A stretch of DNA of 64,000 bases from Rikenellaceae bacterium (lineage in GTDB: Bacteria; Bacteroidota; Bacteroidia; Bacteroidales; Rikenellaceae). The DNA is taken from positions 1 through 64,000 of the forward strand of contig SUZD01000001.1 of assembly GCA_015060105.1 (NCBI GenBank). The letters are read 5' to 3'. The notes beneath the pieces were generated by a model. That model did no database searches, was not told the origin of the DNA, and saw only the letters and a program-made list of their open reading frames with translations. A program made the translations under genes and the position numbers. Shown here piece by piece: positions 1 to 7,116 of the stretch (its first letter is position 1; each line of letters starts with the position of its first letter).

Positions 1-350
1 GACACCGACAAGCCCAACGACGGAGAGGGCGGCGGAAACGAAGGTGACGACACCGACAAGCCCAACGACGGAGAGGGCGGCGGAAACGAAGGTGGCGACA
101 CCGACAAACCCAATGACGGAGAGGGCGGCGGAAACGAAGGTGGCGACACCGACAAGCCCAACGACGGAGAGGGCGGCGGAAACGAAGGTGACGACACCGA
201 CAAGCCCAACGACGGAGAGGGTGGCGGAAGCGAAGGTGGCGACACCGACAAGCCCAACGACGGAGAGGGCGGCGGAAACGAAGGTGGCGACGCCGACAAA
301 CCCAACGACGGAGAGGGTGATGGAAACGAAGGTGGCGACACCGACAAGCC
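1..350 (+). repeat. 48-bp tandem coding repeat, about 7.3 copies visible
   Basis: Units begin at 1, 49, 97, 145, 193, 241, 289 and 337, with a strict 48-base period (16 codons). Most differences between units are single substitutions, for example GGTGAC versus GGTGGC at the unit end. The array starts outside the window, so copy number is unknown. Because 48 is divisible by 3, gain or loss of units would change stalk length without shifting frame. Confidence 0.95.
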
Positions 351-450
351 GACTGATGATAACAAAAAACCGCAACTTAACCCATACGAGAAATGGGAAG
401 GTTGGATTCCGCTAACTAAGACAACTAAAACAACTAAAACAACCAAATAA
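1..450 (+). CDS. 3' end of an acidic Gly/Asp-rich repeat protein (partial)
   Basis: This reading frame is open from base 1 and stops at 448-450. It is missing from the ORF track because its start lies upstream of the window; the track instead shows a frame +2 shadow at 44..415. The visible 149 residues are seven full copies and part of an eighth of a 16-residue unit, DTDKPNDGEGGGNEGG with small variations. A unique tail follows (KWEGWIPL) and ends in repeated K-T-T triplets. Such acidic, Gly/Asn-rich repeats are typical of stalks or linkers in exported proteins, so a surface protein is inferred. No catalytic domain is visible and I do not recognise the family. The stop lies only 25 bases before the next lipoprotein gene, so the two are probably co-transcribed. 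Confidence 0.8.
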   Translation, partial: DTDKPNDGEGGGNEGDDTDKPNDGEGGGNEGGDTDKPNDGEGGGNEGGDTDKPNDGEGGGNEGDDTDKPNDGEGGGSEGGDTDKPNDGEGGGNEGGDADKPNDGEGDGNEGGDTDKPTDDNKKPQLNPYEKWEGWIPLTKTTKTTKTTK

Positions 451-475
451 ACTTTTTAAAAAACTTTCTAATTTT

Positions 476-3400
476 ATGAAAAAATCACTATTCTTGATGG
501 CAGCTGCCGCATTGGTTATGTCGGCCTGTACACAAGATGTTGCCGAGCAAGACGGTTTTGGTGCTGACTACACCGGAGCTGTTAAGATTAGCGCAACATC
601 GCAAGTGACTCGTACTGCAATCACCGCAGGTGAGGACGCACTTGAAGTTTCTTGGATAGCCGGAGAGGACCAAATCGGTATCTTCGCTTACGACGAGAGC
701 GAACTTGCAACTACAAATGCTGCTTACACCGCAGCAGAGTCGGGTTCGTACTCGACCTTCACCACTACCGGTGATGCTATTCAATGGGGCGAGGGTTCGC
801 ATGATTTCTATGCTTACTACCCCTACACCGGCGACGCTATGCACCAAACTGCTGTTTACGCTAACGTACCCGCAGTTCAAGAGCAAAGCGAGGCAGGTAA
901 CCTTGCACACATCGCACCTCTTGCATTTATGTACGCATCGCAAACCGATGTTGTAAAGAGTGCAGCCGGTGTTGATTTCTCGTTCCAAAATGCATTCTCG
1001 GTTGTAGCTGTTAACCTCTGCTCGGAGGCTGGCACTATCAACTGTGGCGGTGTTATCTTCCGCGCAGCTGAGGAGACTGAGGTTGTTACCGGTACCAACG
1101 TATGCGTTAATTTGACTGACGGTAGCCTCAGCTACGACAGCTCGGAGACTTCGAACCAAGTTCAAGTTAACTTGACAACTCCTGCTACTCTTGATGCAGA
1201 GAACGCACAAACCATTTACGCTTTGATTACTCCCGGTCACGCCGGTAAGACTTTCGAGGCTATCGCATTGGTTGATGGCGTAGAGGTTAGCCTTGGTACA
1301 TTTGCAATTCCCGCAAGCGGTATTCCCGCAAGCGCACTTGCAGTGTTGAATGTTAATGTTCCCGAGCCCCAACCGGTTGATTTGAGCGCAAACGGAACAG
1401 CTAACACCTACATCGTACCTGCACTTGGTAAATACTCGTTCAAAGCTACCGTTAAAGGTAACGGTCGTACAGGCGAGGTTGGTTGCGGTCGTTGGAATGA
1501 GAGTGGCGTTCACACCTTCGTTAATGGCGCTGCTGCTAACAACACTCAAACCAGTGTAGATTTGGCTCCCGCATCGGCTGAGCTTTTGTGGTACCAATCT
1601 TGGAACTCCGGTTACAAACAATATGTAGTTGATTGCCCCATCGATCCCGCATCGGTTGCTTTGGTTGATGGCAACATCGAGTTCAAAACCGCTGCAACTT
1701 TCATCCCCGGTAACGCCGTTATCGCTGCGAAAGATGCTGAGGGTAAGATTATTTGGAGCTGGCACATCTGGGTATCGGAGGGTTATAATCCCGAGGCTAC
1801 CGCTGTAAATACCGGTACTTATGGCCTTATCGCTATGGACCGTAACATCGGTGCTAACATCGCTGACTTCACCAAAACTGATGACGGCTGGGTTGCTGCT
1901 CAAGCAGTAGGTATGTTGTACCAATGGGGTCGTAAAGATCCGTTCCCCGGTCCGCTCGAGATTTCGGACGATACCGCTGATGGTAACCGTGGTGGTGTAG
2001 GTTATGGTGCTATGGCTGCTGACGGTACTTTGATGTACGGTTCGAATGGTCCCGAGGGTTCTGGCGAGGATAGAGGTTACATCGCTATTAAGAATACCGA
2101 ATACTTGCACGGTTTGGTACAAGACGCTGGTCTTTCGGGCGATTGGACTTACACCGAGGCTGTTGCTTATGCTAACGCTAACCCCCATCGTTTGATTCAC
2201 AACCGCGATCGTTCGGGTAACAACTACAACTACGACTGGTGGGGAACTCGTAACGATGCTGCAAAAGCACAAATTCTCTACGTTTGGGGTGCTCCCGGTT
2301 GGAAACAATACACCAAGAACGCACTCAAAACTATCTACGACCCCTGTCCTGCCGGTTGGATCGTTCCTTCGAGCGACTTCGGTAATGTGGCATCGGGTCT
2401 TGAAGGTGAGGCTATGGTACAACGCGAGAACTACGGTTGGTCGATTGTTACCAGCTCGGGTAACAAATTGTACTTCCCCCGTACCGGTGTTCGTTGGGGT
2501 GATGCTACCAACTTCCAAAACTGCAACACCTTGGGTGCTTACTGGACAAGCTTGATGAGTGACTTGCACTGTGCTGCTTACAACTTCGTTGATAAAGATG
2601 GCGCATTTGCCGGTGTATCGCACATCAACGGTAACGATGAGAAGAAAGTTGCTGAGAGCGTAGAGGGTAACTCGGCTCACTCGATGGGTATCTCGACTCG
2701 CGCAATCCGTTGCGTGAAAGAGAGCAACGCATTCGTTCCTTCGGAGCCCGTTGAGCCCGAACCCGAGCCCGAGGTAGTTGATTTGAGCGCAACTGCAACT
2801 TCGAACTGCTACATCGTAAACGCTCCTGCTACCGAGTACAAATTCAAAGCTACTGTAAAAGGTAACGGTTATGCTCCTATGGCTGGTGAGACCGCAGAGA
2901 TCGCTCCTACCAAAGCTCGTATGTTGTGGGCTCAATCGGGTATGACTATGACTGCTGGTGATGGTGACGATGCGTGGCCTTCTGGCTTGGGTGACGCAGG
3001 TGCACTCGATATGATCGACTACACCACCGTTGAGTTGAAAGATGGTTATGTTCACTTCACTACCGGCGAGGAGATGGTTAACGGTAACGCTGTTATCGCT
3101 GTAACCAATGACGAGGGTACTATCCTTTGGAGCTGGCACTTGTGGATGTTGAACGACTACGATCCCGCTGTTGAGGACTACTACGTAACTACCAACAACA
3201 CCAATGTATATATGATGGACCGTAACTTGGGTGCAACTGCTACTCCCAAAAACGGTGTAGACACTAACAACGAGTGGTTGGGCGCACGTGGTTACTACTA
3301 TCAATGGGGCCGTAAAGACCCGTTCGCTTCTCACAACGCTAAATGGAACGGTTACGAGACTAGAATTTACGTTTACGATGAAAATGGTGAGCCTCAAAAG

Positions 3401-4225
3401 TACGATGCAGAGGGTAATCCTTCGGCAGAAGGCGAGGTTGACTGGATTTATGTCAAATATTCGGGCTACACTGCATTCCCCCGCGTTTCTGCAAGCAATA
3501 TTCCCAATGCAGGTGATGTTTATGCAAGCGTAGCATACGCTGTGGCTAACCCGATGACCTACCTCACTGGTGGCGCAAGCTATATGTGGACTGCTGGTAC
3601 CGACGAGCATATCGTAAGTGGTGCTACTAACGAGTGGGGTAAACTCTGGGGTAACCAAAAAGAGGGTTACTCGCGTTGGGACAAAGAGGGTGTTAAGACT
3701 ATGTATGACCCCTGCCCCGCAGGTTACCGCGTTCCCGGTCCCGGTCACTTCGCATTCGTTACTGCACACAACGATGATGCAGGTGCTGGTTACAACTCGA
3801 TGGCTGCTTGGAAATACAACTGCGTAGAGAAACTCTTCGACGAGGCTGGTAACAAGAACTATCCTGACGGTATGTGTCAAGGTAATGCTCCCTACGGTCT
3901 CCACTTCTATGTTAAGGGCTCGAAAACTGCTGATCCTAACGTAGCAGAAGGTGCTCAAAACTATGGTGTAGCTCCTGAGGATGCAACTACCGCATACTTC
4001 CCCGCACAAGGCTTCTTCAACTGGTCGGCTAGCGAGAGAACTGCTAACGGCGAGAGCCCCAACATTTACGCACACACCAACGCAGTTAAGAATGCTAGTT
4101 GGTATGGTTACTCGACCTACTTCTTGCAAGCAGAGGCTCAAGGTGAGTTCTTCACTTGCTCTGGTTCGGTCAGCTATGGTGAGCAACAAGCTAAGGCAAT
4201 GCCTGTTCGTTGCTTCCGTGAGTAA
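476..4225 (+). CDS. Fimbrillin-like lipoprotein with two tandem FISUMP modules
   Basis: This is a 1249-aa exported lipoprotein. The N-terminus is a lipoprotein signal peptide with lipobox VMSAC, Cys at residue 18. Residues about 35-295 resemble the fimbrillin-like N-terminal domain of Bacteroidales surface lipoproteins (TRTAI near the start, then a beta-rich domain). Two homologous modules follow, about 300-755 and 770-1249, separated by Pro/Glu linkers. Each opens with VDLSA, then KATVKGNG, a WSWH-W motif, MDRN-GA, YQWGRKDPF and YDPCPAG. That set is the Fibrobacter succinogenes major paralogous (FISUMP) domain signature. The function of FISUMP is unknown; surface anchoring or adhesion is inferred. 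The gene follows the repeat protein after 25 bases and ends at a strong terminator. Codon use is extreme: TTA, CTA and TCA appear to be absent, as in fusA, suggesting high expression. Confidence 0.85.
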   Translation: MKKSLFLMAAAALVMSACTQDVAEQDGFGADYTGAVKISATSQVTRTAITAGEDALEVSWIAGEDQIGIFAYDESELATTNAAYTAAESGSYSTFTTTGDAIQWGEGSHDFYAYYPYTGDAMHQTAVYANVPAVQEQSEAGNLAHIAPLAFMYASQTDVVKSAAGVDFSFQNAFSVVAVNLCSEAGTINCGGVIFRAAEETEVVTGTNVCVNLTDGSLSYDSSETSNQVQVNLTTPATLDAENAQTIYALITPGHAGKTFEAIALVDGVEVSLGTFAIPASGIPASALAVLNVNVPEPQPVDLSANGTANTYIVPALGKYSFKATVKGNGRTGEVGCGRWNESGVHTFVNGAAANNTQTSVDLAPASAELLWYQSWNSGYKQYVVDCPIDPASVALVDGNIEFKTAATFIPGNAVIAAKDAEGKIIWSWHIWVSEGYNPEATAVNTGTYGLIAMDRNIGANIADFTKTDDGWVAAQAVGMLYQWGRKDPFPGPLEISDDTADGNRGGVGYGAMAADGTLMYGSNGPEGSGEDRGYIAIKNTEYLHGLVQDAGLSGDWTYTEAVAYANANPHRLIHNRDRSGNNYNYDWWGTRNDAAKAQILYVWGAPGWKQYTKNALKTIYDPCPAGWIVPSSDFGNVASGLEGEAMVQRENYGWSIVTSSGNKLYFPRTGVRWGDATNFQNCNTLGAYWTSLMSDLHCAAYNFVDKDGAFAGVSHINGNDEKKVAESVEGNSAHSMGISTRAIRCVKESNAFVPSEPVEPEPEPEVVDLSATATSNCYIVNAPATEYKFKATVKGNGYAPMAGETAEIAPTKARMLWAQSGMTMTAGDGDDAWPSGLGDAGALDMIDYTTVELKDGYVHFTTGEEMVNGNAVIAVTNDEGTILWSWHLWMLNDYDPAVEDYYVTTNNTNVYMMDRNLGATATPKNGVDTNNEWLGARGYYYQWGRKDPFASHNAKWNGYETRIYVYDENGEPQKYDAEGNPSAEGEVDWIYVKYSGYTAFPRVSASNIPNAGDVYASVAYAVANPMTYLTGGASYMWTAGTDEHIVSGATNEWGKLWGNQKEGYSRWDKEGVKTMYDPCPAGYRVPGPGHFAFVTAHNDDAGAGYNSMAAWKYNCVEKLFDEAGNKNYPDGMCQGNAPYGLHFYVKGSKTADPNVAEGAQNYGVAPEDATTAYFPAQGFFNWSASERTANGESPNIYAHTNAVKNASWYGYSTYFLQAEAQGEFFTCSGSVSYGEQQAKAMPVRCFRE

Positions 4226-4268
4226 GACCGCGCTGCCGTGGGCAGCATAGAGATACTCAAACAAGAGA

Positions 4269-4299
4269 GGGCGTGTCCAACAAGGGACACGCCCTTTTT
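4269..4299 (+). terminator. Rho-independent terminator after the FISUMP lipoprotein
   Basis: A perfect 10-bp stem GGGCGTGTCC/GGACACGCCC with a 6-base loop is followed by TTTTT. It ends the repeat-protein/lipoprotein transcript. The stem core TGTCC/GGACA recurs in four other terminators of this window. Confidence 0.9.
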
Positions 4300-4378
4300 A
4301 TATATATTTATAATAGGTATAAAGCACACTTAATTATTTGTAGGTAGTAACACAGCGAAAAATAACTACAATGGGGCA

Positions 4379-4409
4379 TTGGCGATTAGGTCAAAACGCC
4401 ATACCTTTG
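4379..4409 (+). promoter_or_regulatory. Bacteroidota promoter for the TonB receptor
   Basis: TTG at 4379-4381 and TACCTTTG at 4402-4409 are separated by 20 bases, matching the -33/-7 consensus of the phylum's primary sigma factor. The expected start of transcription is near 4416, 20 bases before ATG 4436. This argues against the longer ORF-track start at 4379. Confidence 0.75.
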
Positions 4410-4435
4410 CCAACGGAAAAATCAAACAGAACTAT

Positions 4436-6757
4436 ATGAATAAACTTAAACTTATTGTGGGATTGGTTTGTATGTTGGCCGTTGGTAGCGTTGCTGCACA
4501 GGAGCACAACCATCACGGACACAATCACAGCCATTCGCACGGCACTCAAAAAGATGCCCACATCACAGGACACGTTGTCGATGCCACAAGTGGAGAGCAC
4601 CTACCCTACATCACTATCACTATCGAGGGTACACAACTCGGCTCACTGACCGATGGCTCGGGACACTTCTCACTCTACAATGTCCCCGTAGGCACACAAA
4701 AAGTAACAGCTTCGTCGGTAGGTTTTCAAAGTCAAAGTATGACCGTCGAGGTGGTAGCACACAAAACCATCGAAATCAAATTCGAGTTGCGACCCTCGAT
4801 GTTGGAGATTGACGAGGTGGTAGTCTCGGGCTCGCGCAACGAGTCGAGTCGCAAGGAGTCAAGCAGTATCGTAAATGTCGTTTCGACCAAGTTGTTCGAG
4901 AAGGTATCGGCGGTAAACACAGCCGAGGTATTGAACTATCAACCCGGTTTGCGCGTGGAGTACAACTGTTCGAACTGTGGCGTTCCGCAGTTGCGTATCA
5001 ACGGTTTGGAGGGACAATACTCACAAATATTGCTGGATAGTCGTCCTATATTCTCGTCGTTGGCGGGTGTCTATGGTTTGGAGCAGTTGCCCGCAGGTAT
5101 GATTGAGCGCGTCGAGGTTATTCGCGGTGGCGGCTCGGCGTTGTTCGGGTCGAGCGCAATCGGTGGTGTGGTAAACATCATAACCAAAGAGCCTTTGCGC
5201 AGCAGCGCGATGTTGTCAAATCAGACCGCTTTCAACGAAGACGGAGGTGCCGATGTCAATACCACATTCAACGCATCGGTAGTGTCGAACGATTTTCGTA
5301 GCGGTGCATACATCTATGGTACGGTCAAAAACCGCGATTGGTACGACCGCAACGACGATGGTTTCAGCGAAGTACCACAACTCAAAGGTGCAACCATCGG
5401 TATGCGTGCCTATCATCGTTTCGGCAAATACTCCAAAATCACAGCCGACTATCACTACATCAACGAGTTTCGTCGTGGCGGTAGTCATTTCGACCGTCAG
5501 CCACACGAGGCCGATGTGACCGAGCAACTCAAACACGATATTCACGGCGGAGGTTTGACCTACGATTTCCTCAGCCGCAACGAGAAACATCACGCCAGCG
5601 TCTATGCCTCGGCACAGCACATCGGTCGTGAAAGTTATTTCGGAGCAGGACAAGACCCCAACGCCTTTGGCCGAACACGAGGTCTGACTGCAACCGCAGG
5701 AGGTCAATACACTTGGAGTTATCTGCAAGATTGGTATCTGCCCTCGCAACTGACCGCAGGCGTGGAGTACACCTATGATTATCTGAACGATGCAATGCTC
5801 GGATACAACCGAATAATCGACCAAACAAGCAGTTGCATTGGCGGTTATGTGCAGAACGAGATGAAAAACGACAAACTCGGAATCCTGCTCGGTGTGAGAG
5901 TCGATAAGCACAACAAAATACGCAAAGTCATCGCCAGCCCACGAGCAAATGTGCGTTATGCTCCTATCGAAAACCTTGCATTCCGTGTTAGTTACGCCAG
6001 CGGTTATCGCGCGCCACAAGCCTACGACGAGGACCTGCATGTAACGGCCGTAGGTGGCGATGTAACCCTCATTTCGCTCGACCCAAATCTGCGACCTGAG
6101 TATTCGCACAGCGTAAGCGGCTCGGCGGACTTCTATCAACGCTGGGGGCGTTTCGAGATGAATCTGCTGGTCGAGGGTTTCTACACCGAGTTGCAAGATG
6201 TGTTCGCACTGCGCGAAATGGGACACGATGCCGATGGAAATATCCTGATGCAGAGGGTAAACGCCTCGGGCGCAACCATCGCAGGACTTAATGTCGAACT
6301 CAAAGCAGGTCTGCAAAACAAATTGGTGCTCGACGCAGGTTTCACATTCCAAAAGAGCCGTTACAAAGAGGCGTTCCAATGGTCCGAAGATGCAAGCATC
6401 ACTCCGCAACGCCGTATGTTCCGTACGCCCGACACCTATGGTTTTGCAATCTTGACCTACAACCCGCTCAAAGCAATGACCATCGCTGCCGACCTCAAAT
6501 ACACAGGTTGTATGCTCGTGCAGCACGTCGAGCCCGATTGGGAGAAAGAGAGCCAGGCTTTCTGGGAGCTCGGTGCAAAGGTGGCGTACAACTTCCGTCT
6601 GACACAACATTTCGGTATGGAGCTGTGTGTAGGTGTCAAAAACGTTCTCGACCAATTCCAAACCGACCTCGATGTTGGTATGAATCGTGACGCAGGTTAC
6701 ATCTACGGCCCCGTATTCCCCCGCACATACTATTTCGGTGTGAAGTTCACACTATAA
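4436..6757 (+). CDS. TonB-dependent outer-membrane receptor with His-rich N-terminus
   Basis: This is a 773-aa receptor. The ATG at 4436 gives a clean signal peptide ending at VAAQ. The ORF-track start at 4379 is an ATT codon lying inside the promoter. After cleavage comes a histidine-rich stretch (seven His between residues 24 and 35, HNHHGHNHSHSH), then a carboxypeptidase-regulatory-like beta-sandwich (about 42-120), the plug domain (about 135-245, with LRINGLEGQYSQILLD and VEVIRGGGSALFGSSAIGGVVNIITK), and the beta-barrel to the C-terminus, which ends in YYFGVKFTL with a terminal hydrophobic residue. TonB receptors import scarce ligands across the outer membrane. The His cluster suggests a transition metal or metal complex; that is inference. 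A Cys pair (NCSNC) sits in the plug. No SusD-like partner or metal ABC transporter lies adjacent. The gene is monocistronic, with its own promoter and terminator. Confidence 0.9.
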   Translation: MNKLKLIVGLVCMLAVGSVAAQEHNHHGHNHSHSHGTQKDAHITGHVVDATSGEHLPYITITIEGTQLGSLTDGSGHFSLYNVPVGTQKVTASSVGFQSQSMTVEVVAHKTIEIKFELRPSMLEIDEVVVSGSRNESSRKESSSIVNVVSTKLFEKVSAVNTAEVLNYQPGLRVEYNCSNCGVPQLRINGLEGQYSQILLDSRPIFSSLAGVYGLEQLPAGMIERVEVIRGGGSALFGSSAIGGVVNIITKEPLRSSAMLSNQTAFNEDGGADVNTTFNASVVSNDFRSGAYIYGTVKNRDWYDRNDDGFSEVPQLKGATIGMRAYHRFGKYSKITADYHYINEFRRGGSHFDRQPHEADVTEQLKHDIHGGGLTYDFLSRNEKHHASVYASAQHIGRESYFGAGQDPNAFGRTRGLTATAGGQYTWSYLQDWYLPSQLTAGVEYTYDYLNDAMLGYNRIIDQTSSCIGGYVQNEMKNDKLGILLGVRVDKHNKIRKVIASPRANVRYAPIENLAFRVSYASGYRAPQAYDEDLHVTAVGGDVTLISLDPNLRPEYSHSVSGSADFYQRWGRFEMNLLVEGFYTELQDVFALREMGHDADGNILMQRVNASGATIAGLNVELKAGLQNKLVLDAGFTFQKSRYKEAFQWSEDASITPQRRMFRTPDTYGFAILTYNPLKAMTIAADLKYTGCMLVQHVEPDWEKESQAFWELGAKVAYNFRLTQHFGMELCVGVKNVLDQFQTDLDVGMNRDAGYIYGPVFPRTYYFGVKFTL

Positions 6758-6779
6758 GCCAAACATAAGTCATAGTCCG

Positions 6780-6812
6780 GCCCCACAAGAAAAAAAACTT
6801 GTGGGGCTTTTT
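6780..6812 (+). terminator. Terminator after the TonB receptor
   Basis: A perfect 10-bp stem GCCCCACAAG/CTTGTGGGGC with an 8-base A-rich loop is followed by TTTTT. Confidence 0.9.
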
Positions 6813-6825
6813 GTGTGCTAAATGG

Positions 6826-6856
6826 TTGCAGAACATACAAATAATAAGTATTTTTG
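6826..6856 (+). promoter_or_regulatory. Promoter of the small-protein/fimbrillin operon
   Basis: TTG at 6826-6828, a 20-base spacer and TATTTTTG at 6849-6856 fit the Bacteroidota consensus. Transcription should begin near 6862, giving a leader of about 80 bases before ATG 6945. That leader holds two perfect palindromes. Confidence 0.75.
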
Positions 6857-6871
6857 TGGCTTATGAGAACA

Positions 6872-6907
6872 AAAAGCAGATATATCTGCTTTTCACTTAT
6901 ATAAGTG
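6872..6907 (+). promoter_or_regulatory. Two adjacent perfect palindromes in the operon leader
   Basis: A 22-bp perfect palindrome, AAAAGCAGATATATCTGCTTTT (6872-6893), is directly followed by a 14-bp perfect palindrome, CACTTATATAAGTG (6894-6907). Both lie just downstream of the predicted transcription start. They could be an operator for a dimeric regulator, an attenuator hairpin (the first ends in TTTT) or a stability element. The sequence alone does not decide. Confidence 0.6.
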
Positions 6908-6944
6908 AGGAAAAATGCAACAAAAACTATAAAAAAAACACACA

Positions 6945-7103
6945 ATGAAAACGACACACAACTCACTCTACACTGCACCCGAGGTGCAAGTTGTAGAACT
7001 CTGCGTAGAGCAAGGCTTTGCCCTGTCGCCCTATGTGGACGAGGAGCCCGGAAAAACAGGCAACCTCATTTATGACCAATCAACCAATGACTTTGACCTT
7101 TAA
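6945..7103 (+). CDS. 52-aa small protein of the PEV...VEQGFA type, upstream of fimbrillin
   Basis: This ORF is too short for the ORF track. It reads ATG at 6945 to TAA at 7101-7103. It has no signal peptide, membrane segment or known domain. Its core is APEVQVVELCVEQGFALSP, followed by an acidic tail. From memory, unannotated Bacteroidales ORFs of about 50 aa with a P-E-V/L...VE-GFA core often sit next to fimbrillin-like or other surface-lipoprotein genes; I know of no assigned function. It follows a consensus promoter and ends 13 bases before the lipoprotein ATG at 7117, so it is the first gene of that operon. A role in regulating, coupling or partnering with the downstream product is only a guess. 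Reality of the gene is supported by the promoter, spacing and the recognisable core. Confidence 0.7.
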   Translation: MKTTHNSLYTAPEVQVVELCVEQGFALSPYVDEEPGKTGNLIYDQSTNDFDL

Positions 7104-7116
7104 TCGACACAGCGCT

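Noticed and set aside
1-350. CRISPR-like array
   Set aside because: The period is 48 bases with no unique spacers, and units are in-frame coding repeats.
44-415. ORF-track 123-aa Thr/Pro/Glu-rich ORF
   Set aside because: It is the +2 frame of the 48-bp repeat. The real frame (+1) is open from base 1 to the stop at 448-450 and yields a coherent acidic repeat.
488-4264. 1258-aa antisense ORF
   Set aside because: It is codon-aligned with the FISUMP lipoprotein, has no signal peptide or domain, and is explained by absence of TTA, CTA and TCA in the sense gene.
4379-4435. Longer N-terminus of the TonB receptor from the ORF track
   Set aside because: The first codon is ATT, it overlaps the -33/-7 promoter, and the added residues do not extend the signal peptide sensibly.
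5216-6661. 481-aa ORF opposite the TonB receptor
   Set aside because: Shadow of a receptor with complete plug and barrel motifs.
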